Shown here one piece after another: positions 35,748-47,904 of a stretch of DNA of 64,000 nt. Under the pieces are notes generated by a model. That model did no database searches and had not been told where the DNA came from. It saw nothing but the letters and a program-made list of their open reading frames with translations. This stretch comes from Phyto melanocephala (taxonomy: Eukaryota; Arthropoda; Insecta; Diptera; Rhinophoridae): contig OW799237.1 of NCBI GenBank assembly GCA_941918925.1, forward strand, positions 14,055,201-14,119,200, given 5' to 3'. Within the stretch, counting starts at the first letter, position 1, and every line of letters starts with the position of its first letter. The position numbers and the translations under genes are program-made.

Positions 35748-36879
35748 TAAATTAAGAGTTACTTTACTGTTCCCAAGTAATTTGTAACGTAAACAATTTT
35801 TAATTTTCAAAAAACATTCTCCTGACTTCAGGGGAACTATTTCTTGAAATAGTTAAACACACTTTTTAAATGCATATGTCACTTTGACTTAAACTGTAGG
35901 AATGTTGGTAGTTTAAACAAATATCTATGTACATTATACATACATACATATGTATGTGTGTTCGTATGTAAGCATGTCCATATATTTGTACTTTGTTGAA
36001 AATTGTTTCTGTTTCTCTTTCTGTTTGACAAATTGTTTTATTGCTTTGCTTTTTAAAACAAAAAGATAAAAATTATATACTACAATACGAATACATATAC
36101 AATATGCATTAGGTAGAGACTACAAAATCATAGAATCGTATGTGGTATGAATTCATTGTATTAAATAAGTAGTACCGAGATGCATAACGGGCTTTGTGCT
36201 TGAAATGCAAATTGTCTACATTTTGCTTTAAAATCGTAACATTAACACTGTTAGATATTTCACACATACATATAAGATACCTATAGGTATTTTGTGGTCT
36301 TTCTATGAAATTGTGTTTTATGAAGTTTGCACAAATACACATACATATTACGGTATTCAGTTGTACTTGCACTAGTTGAAAATTTATATGGTTATAAATG
36401 ACTGAATGAATATATACATATAAGATATTTCTTTGTATAGATTTTAATCTTTAGAAAATATTTAATTTACTCGTTTGGCAAATTCATTTGTATGGGAAGA
36501 TTTTAATAAATCCTAACGTGTGCCTTGAAAGTGTGGTGGTCATATTCAAAGAAGATGGTTAATATATACCCTCTTGAAAAATCCAAATATATTACTGCAT
36601 TAGAATATGATGTGCTATGAGAACTACATCATAAATTTAAATTAAGAATTTACTATCAATTTTCTCGATTTAGATACAGATGAAAAATGAAGCAGCCTTG
36701 ACCACTTCTAGATTTTTGGAAATGGGGGAATGGCTGGCGAGATATAATAAAACGAGATACCAAAGAATCATCGATATCTTATTGATGATGGCAAAACACC
36801 GACAAAATATGATATAGATAACAACATCACTATAACACAAGAAGAGGGAGCATTACATAAAGTAGTCTGGGTAAGAAAT
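35748..36879. other. Noncoding, nothing recognised
   Basis: Contains short TACATACATA/TATGTATG runs near 35935-35975. The minus-strand ORF at 36109-36372 has no recognisable features. Confidence 0.45.
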
Positions 36880-37830
36880 ACCCAAAGTACAGATCTTTAA
36901 ATAGACGGTTCGAAGATTGGTGCCGTACTAAAATGAGTTTCTATGGCATAACCCTACACTGAAGTTAATACTTTCATCTACCAGATCAGAATACTATTTT
37001 TCAGGCTGAGATTATAAATATTGCAAAAGGAATTCAATAAATGAAGTAGATTGATAACAAAGCCCCGATTCGTATAATTACGGACAGCCAAAAAGTTATC
37101 AAAACTCTATGGAACGAACATTTTTAATCTAAGCTTGCATGCAAATTGTGAACGTCGAGAGATATCTATATTATCAGGCCATCACTGGATAAACGATAAA
37201 ACGATGAAGCACATAAATTATCCAATATGGGATGATTTCTCAATACCATCACTTAGGATAATCCTAAACACTTTTTGAGCTTAAAAAATAAACTTCAATA
37301 TTGGATGATAGAGAACACGTCAGAGTACAGCAAAATATAGCTGTCAGTAAGGTTCCGAACATACTTTGGGATTAATCAAATATTAAGAGATCAAAAGAGA
37401 TTCTAAAGGGGCCAACACTTAGTGGATTAACTATTATAGTTACAGGTCATATAGAGTGGAGAACTCATCAAGCTCACCTATGACTGTCAAATAAGAACGA
37501 CATATAGAACATGTATAGAAGAAAATGAGGATCTGAAACACTGTCTTCGTCAGTGTCTGTGTTTGGGCGTACTAAACATGAAAACTTTAACGTAAACACT
37601 AAGCATAACTTGGAATACCTAAGAAATTTGAATTGAAAATCCGTAAGGAAATAGATTGATGAGACTGGAATTTTGACACAGTCAAAATATTATTTGAGTT
37701 TAGGATTACGATTCAAGTAGGGGATTTTTCCTTCCTTTAGAGCGCACAACATGTCAATTGGGCAAACGTGTATACCTTTTATAGGTTTGGGCTTTTAATA
37801 ACCCACTTTTTCTACTAAATCTAAGCTCAC
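36880..37830 (+). pseudogene. I/Jockey-type LINE relic: RNase H to 3' end
   Basis: Broken frames give IDGSK (36903), a FQAEI..IAKGIQ piece, IRIITDSQKVIKTLW (RNase H second motif), and SGHHWINDKTMKHIN, a decayed HR.I.GNE.AD block. After these come CIEENEDLKHCLRQC and the shared 3' tail with GAGCGCACAACATGTCAATT and TTTGGGCTTTTAATAACCC. The order RNase H, cysteine-rich end and tail is that of I-type LINEs. Many stops are present, so it is long dead. Confidence 0.7.
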
Positions 37831-37942
37831 CTTATAACTTTAACTTTTAACGGATTTGAAATATTCAAACTTTGTTTGTCAATTTTTTCTTTAAAGAAAA
37901 TTAGACATTAATTGTTCTAACAAGTGTAAATTTTTTCTTATA

Positions 37943-38477
37943 AAGGGTCCGCCATCTAACGTTTTTCTTCAACCAGTGCTTATTTCGTGAATGATAACAC
38001 TTAGCTCATGTTTGATTTGACAGATAATTAGTTTTATCCTTCCGCTGAACGAATATGGTTGTGTATACGCTTCGCTTAGTGGGCCTGCGATCGACTTACA
38101 GAAGATGCCGATTTTGCCAAAAAAATCATCTTTTCAGATGAAGCTCATTTTGATCTTGGCGGGTATGTAAACAAGCAAAATTGTCGCATTTGGAGCACAG
38201 AAAACCCGCACGCATACATTGAAAAGCGGATACACCCAAAACGAGTCACTGTTTGGTGCGGATTTTGGTCCAGAGGTATAATTGGGCCATTAGCAAGGAG
38301 TGGCCGTTACAGTCAATGGCGATCGTTATCGGGCCATGTTGAACGAATTGAACAAAAATTGAAGAGGGGGATATTGGCAACATTTGGTTTCAACAGGACG
38401 GCGCTACGTGCCACACAGCCGAAGCTACACTCGATGTTTTGCGCCCTGTTTAAAAAAAAGGTATTTGGTGGACCCTT
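37943..38477 (+). pseudogene. Mariner element C, DD41D-like, 535-bp deletion derivative
   Basis: Terminal inverted repeats AAGGGTCCGCCA and TGGTGGACCCTT (one mismatch) are flanked by TA at 37941-37942 and 38478-38479. Inside, the plus strand encodes KKIIFSDEAHFDLGGYVNKQ, NCRIWSTENPH and RVTVWCGFWSRGIIGP, the first catalytic block with its Asp intact. Frames then shift and the N-terminal helix-turn-helix and third catalytic Asp are deleted. The ORF at 38359-38601 runs out of the element and is not a gene. Confidence 0.8.
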
Positions 38478-38705
38478 TATATACAGAAGTTTGACACATT
38501 TCGTTCAAAATAGATATTATTTCGTACTTGCAATTCCGATCGTGTTTGTTTTACCCTCTTCAGATTCAATTAATTTTGTGTTTGTTTTTAATAAAAAATA
38601 ATTCCATATTTAAAGGTGCCACTTTATTTCTTTCATACATAGCTTATGAAGAAAATATTTATTTAACGAGCATAAAAGTATGTATACTAAAAAAAATTTA
38701 ATATA

Positions 38706-38875
38706 AACCCAGCAAAAAAGCCATGGAAAAGAAATAGTGAATGCATGAGTTTAACCCATGATGAAGTGGTTCAATGTAAGTGAAACATACACGATTTTTT
38801 TATTAACGCATCATTGGAGAGCATGTGTTTATATGAATTTATTTATAAAATTCACTTTATAACAATACGTGCCTA
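38706..38875 (+). repeat. CCCAGCAAAAAA repeat, copy 1
   Basis: It starts CCCAGCAAAAAA and continues with GTTTAAC, AGTGAAA.ATAC, a T-run, TTAACGCATCATTG and TGTGTTTATATGAAT. The same order, diverged, is found at 47385. No coding frame is conserved. It is probably a MITE or another non-autonomous family. Confidence 0.5.
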
Positions 38876-40550
38876 GAACGCATACATAGATGATGAAAAG
38901 AAACCCATGTTTCAATATTTAATAACGTTTGTTTACATGATTTGTTTAAGATATTTTGCATGCATTTGCATGTATTTGGAAGCACATCAATAGTGACTTA
39001 CTATTTTGTATTTGTAGAATGCATTCTTCATGCCTCCTTTTGCACTTATAATTTAGAAGTCACAAAAATTTTATTCACATTTAACTAGTGCAACAGTTTT
39101 TGGTAGGAAATAATGAATATAAAAAAGTTTTATATACTTCCATCCGAAAATAAAAAAGTTGTTTAAATTCTTCTTAAGAAGAAAACTGCGAATTCAATTT
39201 TACTTCTAAATGGAATTTATTTCTGTGACATGCTAGATCTTTCCCTTTACACAAAACAATTTTTGTCAATTTCACTATTGTAAGAATTTTCTTTTTTTGG
39301 ATTTTACTTATCACACAAATATTTTTATAAATATGTAGATTGTGCATGATAAAATGTCATATCGATAGATAGGAAGTAGACTTTATGAAAGGTTGTTAAA
39401 TATTAGTTAAAGGCCCCAATAAAAAATGTTTCCCTGCTAAACACACTCCTGATGTTGATGTTGTTGCTGCAATAGTATGTTCCATGTATTGAACACAAAT
39501 TCATACAACGGAATTTATATGTATGTACTTGTAGAGAGCAAACTGTCGTACATTTAAGTCGAATGCAAAGTTCACGGCTTTTAAGCTTTCAAATGCATAT
39601 GCTCTTCAAAAATATACTACTTAGCATGTACATATGCTTAAACATACATCTGTCCACAAATGCATACCTTATATATACACACACACATGTACATATACAA
39701 GTTATTCTCTTGTTTTCCCCCCCTCTTACTTTCAACAAGTTAAGTTAAATGTCAAACAATTTAAACTATTTTCAACATCAATTGCTGCTAAAATTTAATT
39801 AATACAACTTTATTTCACAAAATAGTAAGAAGAAAATACAAGGAACAATTTTTTTTGTTAATAAAAATAAATAAAAATACGAATTTCTTTCTTATAACAA
39901 ATCGTGACTTTTTCATTTTATAACAAAAAAAAGAAAAAACTGTCCGAAGTATACTTTTGGCAACAATTTATGATTTTATTACGATAGTTCTTAGTTTTTT
40001 TTTAACGCCAAAAACGTGTGCTTTAAATATAGTGCTTTATAGCATTTTTATTATAAGGATTAAGGAAGATAAAATACAAATGTAACATTTTATAGGAAAA
40101 GACTCAGAAATGTTTTTCAAAACAAAATTTAAGTGTCCAAAATTAAGCCAGAAATAAATTATAGCTGTGTTAGGCCAATAGGATTTTAATATTAATTTTA
40201 AAGAGAGAATTATACCCTGTTCATATATATCATATTTTTAATTGTTTCAATTTAATGTTGATTGAGCAATTAAAATAAGTGGTTTCACATACTCAATTTA
40301 TCTTACTCCACTAGCACTTGATAGCTCTAAAAATACGATGGCACACAGCTAGACAACAGCCTAGATTAACACATTGATTATTTTTTGTCACAATATTCAA
40401 GCGAATTCGCAAAGATATAAAAAAGAATATTTTTTTTGTCAAATCGGTTGTTCAAAGGTTCCGAATATTCAAAATTTACACGTACTGGCGAACATCGTCT
40501 ATAGAGGTATTTTTTCTTAAATATTTGCATTAACTTCTATTTTACTAATA
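38876..40550. other. AT-rich noncoding, nothing recognised
   Basis: Contains CA/TA microsatellite-like tracts near 39630-39690; the ORF at 39563-39748 spans them and is not convincing. Confidence 0.5.
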
Positions 40551-41460
40551 ATGGGTGTCCCAACTAGAATGCAATTTTTAAATTTGGCGCCATTCGAAGT
40601 GTCATTGTTTGACATTTGAACAATTGTTATTTTTTGCTAGTAGAAGGTACGAGGTTAGTAAAAATGGAGCGCTACACGAATGAACAACGCATTATCATTG
40701 TAAAATTGTTTTACCAAAATGGTGAAAGTTTTGCGGCTACAGTTCGCAAATTGCGATCAATTTGGGATAACAATAATGCTCCAAAAGAGTCAACTGTAAA
40801 GAGATTAATGGATAAATTTGCCGAAACTGGGTCTGTTAGTGATGTAAAGACAACAATGCGCCTTCGACCAGGTCGATTGACCGAAAATGTCGCAGCTGTA
40901 CGTGAAGATGTCACTCAAACTCCATCCACCTCAATTCGACACCGAGCTCAGCAAATTGGTGTCTCCAAATCCACTATGCAGCGAATTTTGACGAAAGATT
41001 TGCATCTTCATGCATACAAACTTCAATTGACTCAGGAACTGAAGCCAGCATGTCATACAGCCAGAGAAACAATTAAATTGCTGCATCAGTTATTTCCCGG
41101 TCGTGTTATTTCGCGTTTTGGAGACCAGAATTGGCCGCCTAGATCGTATGATTTAACACCTTTAGATTTTTTTCTTTGGGGTTTTTTGAAGTCGATGGTT
41201 TACGCGAATAAGCCGACGACTACTCAAGCCTTAAAAGAGGAAATTGGACGCTGTATTAATGAAATACCGCAGCATTTATGCAAAAAGGTCATTGAAAATT
41301 TAATTAAAAGATCGCGTGTGTGCCAGTAAAGCCGCGGCGGCCATCTGCACGATATATTGTTCCATACATAACCTCATACTGTCTACTTTACGATATAATA
41401 AAGTTTCACTATTTTTTTTTAATTATCTGTGTTTTATTTAAAATTTAAAAATTGCGATAT
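40551..41460 (+). mobile_element. Mariner element D, DD41D-like, internal deletion
   Basis: The left end GGGTGTCCCAACTAGAAT is followed by GCAATTTTTAAATTT (40571-40585), which recurs inverted at 41441-41455 near the right end. The outermost right bases do not match well, so the right terminus is probably damaged. It carries one long ORF (40664-41329) in place of the usual full-length transposase of about 345 residues. Confidence 0.7.
40664..41329 (+). CDS. Mariner transposase, in-frame deletion, 221 aa
   Basis: The start MERYTNEQRIIIVKLFYQNG is the usual mariner N-terminus; the open frame extends 16 codons further upstream without support. Residues 1-125 hold two helix-turn-helix units (STVKRLMDKF and HRAQQIGVSKSTMQRIL) ending at LHLHAYKLQLTQELKP. 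The next residues are ACHTARETIKLLHQLFP, so about 125 residues with both first catalytic aspartates have been lost without a frameshift. The third block NWPPRSYDLTPLDFFLWG is intact. Counting from the missing Asp of QDGATCHT to the last Asp of LTPLD gives 41 spacing residues, hence DD41D-like. The protein could bind element ends but not cut; repressor activity is speculation. Confidence 0.8.
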   Translation: MERYTNEQRIIIVKLFYQNGESFAATVRKLRSIWDNNNAPKESTVKRLMDKFAETGSVSDVKTTMRLRPGRLTENVAAVREDVTQTPSTSIRHRAQQIGVSKSTMQRILTKDLHLHAYKLQLTQELKPACHTARETIKLLHQLFPGRVISRFGDQNWPPRSYDLTPLDFFLWGFLKSMVYANKPTTTQALKEEIGRCINEIPQHLCKKVIENLIKRSRVCQ

Positions 41461-42127
41461 AATAAATATGAATGTCTGTATGGCTAAATGTAAAAAATAA
41501 TTCATAAAGAGGCTACCTTTTGTGCCGATAACTATGCAGACGAAGTCGCAGGCACGGGCTAATATTTCATACATATAAAAATAAGTAAAGCATTCTTACG
41601 GCCTTGCTGAATCTGATAATACTCTTCACCATTAGGTGCATAGATATAATGACCACATCGTTTTGCTTTATTATTTTCAACGCCACTTTTGATTTCGAAT
41701 TTTGACATAGTTAGTTGTATTTTACTAGTCAAACATTTTCATTTGATACCCATATTGATGGAGTTGAGGTTGGAACGCCATCTTGGATTTTGTTTTTTTT
41801 CATAGTTTTCTTTATTCTACTTCTGAAGGTTTTTAATTTGCTATTAATATTGCAGGGTTTAAATATATATATCATTAAATATATTTACCATATATCCACC
41901 ATTTTATTTTGGATGCCACCAAGGCCTTTCGTTTGATACTAATATTTAAAACGTTGAAGTGGAGACATTTTTAATTACTAGATTTGACCTATATATATAT
42001 ATTAATTGTAAGCCATTTTTCAGGGGCAGCCATAACGAATTTTTAATTTTTATGTAGTTAATTATAAAATTTTTAATTGATTTTTCAAGCTCGAGGTCTT
42101 TATAAATATTTGTTGATTTATTTATTA

Positions 42128-42168
42128 TTCAATATTTCGCTTCTCCTTTTTGTAGCATCTTCAGGAAA
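42128..42168 (-). ncRNA. Hammerhead-ribozyme-like motif 3
   Basis: On the minus strand: stem I TTTC (to 42165), core CTGAAGA (42164-42158), one extra T, stem II beginning GCTAC and ending GAAGC (three pairs), core GAAA (42138-42135), TATT (42134-42131), then GAAT. Stem I pairs UUC with GAA. This is the weakest of the three in stem II, consistent with decay. Confidence 0.4.
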
Positions 42169-42716
42169 GAAAATTATATAAAATTTTATAAAATAAAGGT
42201 CAAATAAGAGCAATAAGAATAGTTAATTATATTTTGCTAGTCTAGTCTTTTCTTTTTATTCTCCTATCACCAAAAACTGTTGCCCAGAAGATGAAAAAAT
42301 CGATTTTGGCTTGATAATTTGTACCTCAATTAGTTTCTATCTAATTTGTGGGCTTTTCTCGTTAAAAGTTTTCAAGACTACGGCTTGTATTTTGGTGTCT
42401 TATGTGTGTTGAAAAATTGATTAGGACTTTAAAAAATATTTATTTAAAAAATTTATTTTTGCCCACAACGTTATCGATTTGTCTTAAATTTTTACGAATA
42501 GCCCTAAAGGTATATATATTTGGTTTTTATTCTTACATGCGAAAAAATAGAGTCGTATTTAATTGGTCATATATTTGAAAGTAAAAAGGTGATTGTGCAT
42601 TATTTGTTCATTATCGGATGTTTCCAAAACACCAAAATACCACTTACAGATCTGTTCTACATGCGGGGGTTGCAAAAATTTATTGCAACACGGACAGATG
42701 GACAAGCGGGCAAACG

Positions 42717-42717
<1 letters not shown>

Positions 42718-42755
<38 letters not shown>

Positions 42756-42757
42756 GG
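42718..42757 (+). repeat. (GACA)n microsatellite
   Basis: About nine GACA units. It is an expansion of the GGACAGAC motif that all family T copies have at this position (compare the CTGTCCGT run at 61.07-61.13 kb). Confidence 0.9.
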
Positions 42758-42870
42758 ATAGATGGATTTTGCTTAATCTACTCCCCTAGTCATAAGCTTT
42801 TTTTTTTAATATTTTGTAGAAATTACAAAACGGAATGACAAAAAATATATCGATGGTCACAAGTCGAAGT

Positions 42871-44530
42871 CTATGAAATTAGGGTTTCTAGTGATTCCAA
42901 TACATTTAGCACAAATATATCTCGAAACAAAAACTTAATGCAATAAGTAGTATAGAAAATAACATTTAAAACTTTTAGTAAGTTTTACTAAAAAGGTTTC
43001 ATTATGAGAATACAGTTTCTATTTCGATTTTGCTATCTCCGGTAAAGTTGCAACTATTTGAGTTACAGCCTTACTACCTGTGACTCTTGGCACCAAAAAG
43101 AAGGATTATAAAAAAATTTTCTTCAAACCTTTTATGGAAAATTGCTTTCTTTTATTAGGTGTCCAACCCAAACCAAGAAGACAGAGAAGCACAAACTTCA
43201 TTTGATCAGATTCAATAGCCTTTATATACAATTGGTATTAGGAATTCCATATAATTCAACGATATTTCATATATTTATGTTGGTCCTACTAATGTTCTAA
43301 ACAGCTGTTAGTTAATCAAAACTAAAAAAAAAAATTATATTTAAAAATTAAAAAAAAAATTATTTAACCTAATAAATAAAAAAATTTTCCATGTACAGAA
43401 TGAATTTTAAGTTCAATTCAACTGTGACTGCTACCCTACATCGCCTTTTTACTCATTTTCCTTCTCTGTATACTATTTTTCATACTTTTCATTTTTTAAT
43501 GCAATAATTGTTTTTTTCCCATTAAATATACAGCCGTAAAACTCTTTTCAAAAATGCAGGTAAACACGGCACGTAGATGAACGTAATTTGAAACATCATA
43601 ATTCATTGTAATGCTGGGCCATTAAAATGAAAAATTATTAGTGAAATTAAATAATGAAAATAAAAAGACCAACGCAAAATAAGAAAAGAACACGTAACTT
43701 AAAATATCTTTAAACATTTTTCTTTGACATCTTTGCAGATAAGTATGTATGTATGTGATAGTCATTTATATGAAATTTTTTATTGTATTAAAAACGAAAA
43801 ATCTCTCAAAAATAGAAATGCCTTTGAATGTGGTAGTGTCTTTAAAAATTCTTTGTTTTTTTTCTACTCTTAATTAATAACAGTTCTTTAACAAAACCAA
43901 AAACAAATTGGGGAAAGAAGTAGATTTTATGTACAAAATATATTATAATAAAATGGTCTAGTTAGCAGACAATGCAGCAGAGAAGTAAAAGAACTAAAAC
44001 GTTTTGTAAAACTGAATGATGTTTTTAATTAAAATAAAATAAGAATTTTCTGTTTTTCAGAGAAATACATTTTTTAAACACTTCTTTGGAGTAATAAATT
44101 CGGTATATAAAAAAAAACCGGTTTTCAAATAATTCCAAAAACACCAATTTTTAGGAAACCGGTTTTTTGCCAGTAAACCCGGTTTGAACAACCGGTTTTT
44201 TTTAATATTTTTGCTAAAATAAAAAAAAAATCCCAAATTTTAAATAGTTTACCTTGTTTAAAATTTAAAAGAATTAAAAAAAATAAGTTTTAAAAATTGA
44301 AATGAAATCATAAAATGAACAAACTTTAAAAGAAATTAAAAAAAATTAGTTTTTAAAATCGAAATCAATTCATAATCACAGTTACAGTAGATATAGCTTT
44401 AACAAAATAACTAGTATATGCTTAGCAATATACGAATACTTTTTCACTTCAGACAAGTTACTTATCTGTCTTTTTTTTTCATTGATTTTAAGTAAAAGTT
44501 GTCATGGGAGACTAGTTCAGTTGTACATTA
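42871..44530. other. AT-rich noncoding with AACCGGTT cluster at 44116-44197
   Basis: Exact AACCGGTT occurs at 44116-44123, 44157-44164 and 44190-44197, with a near match (AACCCGGTT) at 44176. No gene was seen in the rest. Confidence 0.5.
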
Positions 44531-45392
44531 CGTGTGATTCATCATGTGGTATGATTTTAAAAAAGTTTTTTTTACAGATCACTAATGACTTATATTAAAC
44601 TGCTTTGTCATTATTGTTCAGTATCGTTTGGCAAGTTATCATGGAAAGACTCACATTACAACTGCGTCTTCAGCTGAATTACGAAAAACAGGATTCTGTA
44701 AGAATTGTTTTTTCGGTGTCTTATCATGAAATTTTTTTTAGTGATGAAGCTCATTTCCGGCTCAACTGATACGTTAATAAACAAAACTACTGTATTTGGG
44801 CTGGTGAGCAACGCGAAGAGTACCAAGAGCTACCATTATATCCATTAAAAAAAATATAAATAATGGTATGATGTAGTCTATGGGCTGGTAAAATTATTTG
44901 TCCATATTTCTTCAAAAATAAGGCAAATCTTAATGGAATGGCTAATGGTAACCTTTATTGCAACATGTCAATGGACTATATTCTTCCTGAGATTCAAGTG
45001 CATGGTCTCTGAGAGCTCTGGTTTCAACAAGACGTCTTGTTGAGAAATCATTTTGGTGAGCAATTAATTTCAAGTTTTGCTAGGATAAATTGGCCACCTT
45101 GATCGTGCGATATTGCAGCTTTAGACTAATTTCTCTGGGGATTTGTAAGCTCAGAAATAAGTCAGTTACGATTGACACTTTGGAAGGTACATTACTCATG
45201 TTATTCACGATATATCAGACGTTATGCTGGGACGAGTCGCCAAAAATTGGACCACCTCAGCCATAGTCATAGCCAATACTTACATGTTGTCATATTTAAA
45301 CAATAAATTTCATAAATTGTTGTTTAAGGTTCACCTTTAGACTTAAGTGTTTTATTTAATATTAGAAATCAAACCTCAGGATGAATCACCCA
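44531..45392 (+). pseudogene. Mariner element E, DD41D-like, 862 bp, many stops
   Basis: The left end CGTGTGATTCATCATGTGGT and the right end read inward as TGGGTGATTCATCCTGAGGT are inverted repeats, each beside TA (44529-44530, 45393-45394). Inside are MERLTLQLRLQLNYEKQDS (44641), FFSDEAHFRLN and YVNKQNYCIW (first block), ELWFQQD, and INWPP.SCDIAALD.FLWGF (third block), separated by stops. About 100 residues between the N-terminus and the first block are gone. Confidence 0.8.
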
Positions 45393-45397
45393 TAGTT

Positions 45398-46367
45398 ACA
45401 CAGAAAAAATTTCTGCTTAATTTTTTTTAATTAATTGACTAATTGATTTATTCTTAAATATGGATTATATTTTTAATTACTTTAAACAATTTTTTTATTG
45501 ATATACAATTTTTTCAAAAAACTTAGAGATTGAAAAATAAAATAGGAAAAATTTATTTTTTTTGTCAAGAATTCTTTTTGAATCAAAGTCTTAATATAAT
45601 TTGAAGGAAAGTTTTAATATAATTTTGGTTAATAAGGTGGGTAATATTAAAATAAATGGTGGTTTAACAGATTAAAATTCTACTTAGTACATATTCAAAG
45701 AAAACGGAACAGAACTTTATTGCAGATGGGACTAAAGTCAATATTTCTTGCAGCCCGGTAAATTCTGTTGGATTCTAACCTTAAATGTAAGTAATTATTT
45801 GAGTTTCTTCCCTTCGTTTGATAACATTTTTAATGTGTAAAATTTTTTTGCGCTTAGGTCTAGGATGCACCTCCTTTATTTTTGATAATATGATGTTTGG
45901 TTAAGCCACCAGTTCCTAAATGTGTTATATTGCATTGTGCTTTGTATTTTTCGTATACTTTTAATATATGCAGTGTAATTCAAAATGTATGTATGTACCT
46001 ATATATTGATGTATGTTAAAAATAAATATGTATCTAAAAAAAATATGTCTATTTTTTCCGGATTTTTTTTTTAAACAGGTTCAATAATTTATATTATTGA
46101 TACAGTTAATACATTATTTTAATTAATCCCAAATTCCAAAAACAGGAGTGATAAAATTAATTAAAATTATTTTTAAATATTAATTTATATATTAATTAAT
46201 TTTTTAATACTGTTTTAATTGATATTATTCACAACATATTTTCAATTAAAAATATTAATTTTCATTTAATTAGTAGTATCATTTTGATGATTGGAGCAAA
46301 ATCAAATAATATTTTAATTAATAGTATTAATTTTGTAATTGATATTCAAATTTATTTTTTTCTGTGT
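45398..46367. mobile_element. Candidate AT-rich element with ACACAGAAAAAA ends
   Basis: ACACAGAAAAAA at 45398 is mirrored by TTTTTTTCTGTGT ending at 46367. The inside next to both ends is very AT-rich with ATTAATT palindromes (46080-46340). There is no ORF, and no target duplication could be recognised. The short, low-complexity ends make chance pairing possible. Confidence 0.35.
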
Positions 46368-47384
46368 ATATATTAGTTTTAATACTAGTTATTGTAAACT
46401 AGTGAAATTTCCATTTTTTTTAAATTTTTATTTTATGTTAGTATTTTTTACAGATATACAAAAATAACATTTCATTTTTTTCCACAAAGAGAGAAATTGA
46501 CATGCAATTTAGAAATAGTGCCAATTATGAAGCAGAGCAGTCGACCTTTCATTATCGTTCTTATTGTTTTTTTTTTTTATTTTTACTAGTACGTTATAAA
46601 TTAAGATATGACTGTCCCAAAGGGTAACTAGTTGAAAATTAAATTACAGGTTATATGCCAAACAAACACTTTAAAACTAAAAGACAAAATACACACTTTG
46701 AAGGAAGAGTTGCGTAATTCTCGAAACGATGTTTATATGGACAAAGACATTTGTATTTCGCCGAACCAATCAATTAGATATTGTTGAATAATTCGAAAAC
46801 CGACAAATTAAAAAACCGCGTTTTGAGTTATTCAGAAACTGGTTTCGTCTACTCTAAACTTCTTGCTTAAGTCCTTTATTAAATAAATTAAAATGTTGGT
46901 TCAATTTTTCTTACGTTTCATGCAATTTTTTTTGTCTCTTACGTTTGCAGTTCTTTAAAATTTTTTCCATTTTCATTCCTTTAGTTCCCGATGGTTTTTG
47001 CATGTTTTACAACAATATCCTATATCATTATTATTATTTTGTTTATGTTTATACTTAGTTTTTATTTTTTATTCCTTATTTTTCTTGTTTAAGCTCTTTA
47101 TAAATTTTGTCGTTCTTGTTTATTTATATATTTTTGAGGTTTTTGTAATTTTAATGGTTTTTGTGGTTTATTGTTCTTGTCTTGCATTGTATTTTTTTTC
47201 ATGGTGAAGGATGGAGGGAGAGAGATTGCAAACTGTAAGAAGCAGGAACAACTACAATAGCATTCAGACAAAGTAATTCTCTATTTTTAGTACTTTGTTT
47301 TGTGTGAAACAACAACAAAAAAAAGGAAGTAGAATTAGTCCGAGACAAACAAACAAACAAACATCAAGTAATTTGTATAAACTA
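46368..47384. other. Noncoding, T-rich
   Basis: The ORF at 46998-47207 is a hydrophobic string of F, L, V and Y in a T-rich tract and is not accepted as a gene. Confidence 0.5.
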
Positions 47385-47545
47385 CCCAGCAAAAAAAAAA
47401 AAATGATGAAGAAGTGCTATTGCAGGGGTTTAACTGAAATTTTAGTGAAAATACGCATAATTTTTACATTGACGTGTCATTGCAGCTAATGTGTTTTTAA
47501 GAATATATTTATTAATGAACTGCCACATTGTTATAAGTATTTACA
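47385..47545 (+). repeat. CCCAGCAAAAAA repeat, copy 2
   Basis: It matches 38706-38875 in order: CCCAGCAAAAAA, GTTTAAC, AGTGAAAATACGCAT, TTGACGTGTCATTG, ATGTGTTTTTAAGAAT. Divergence is considerable. Confidence 0.5.
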
Positions 47546-47904
47546 TAGAACTTATGCATATTAAATGAAAAGAAACCAAAAAAGAAATGAAATAAAAAAG
47601 GAAAAAACAGGAAAAACTATCGCTTAATTTTTTTTTTAACTAGGTATCGGGCTGCATGAAATGTTAACTTTAGACACATTTACTAAAACTCTGAAATTTT
47701 TTATTTAAAAAAAATAAAACATATTTTAAATATAGCTACGTATCTACTTATCCGATCTTTTTCCAACAGATTGACCACACTTTTTTATTATTCAGCTTCT
47801 TATTTAATAGGTTAGTTGATTATTATTACATTAAGTTTGTCATATCTTGAACAACAACAAACAATTCTAAATTTGGTGATATTTTTTTTATTTTTATCAT
47901 TATA
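47546..47904. other. AT-rich noncoding
   Basis: Nothing recognised. Confidence 0.5.

Larger units (their letters stand above)
41577..42870 (+). repeat. Long dispersed repeat, family T, copy 2
   Basis: The head (ACGGCCTTGCTGAATCTGAT, TACTCTTCACCATTAGGTGC), the 'gccatcttggattttg' block and the tail (GACAGACA run, 'ctcccctagtcataagctttt', 'ttacaaaacggaatgacaaa') align with 1296-2732 and with the short copies at 60.9 and 63.1 kb. The hammerhead-like motif at 42128 lies inside. Confidence 0.6.

Noticed and set aside
38359..38601. 80-codon ORF as a gene
   Set aside because: It starts inside mariner element C in the wrong frame and runs past its right end into unrelated sequence.
42520..42838. Overlapping ORFs with a TDRQTDRQ repeat
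   Set aside because: The repeat is simply the (GACA)n microsatellite read in two frames.
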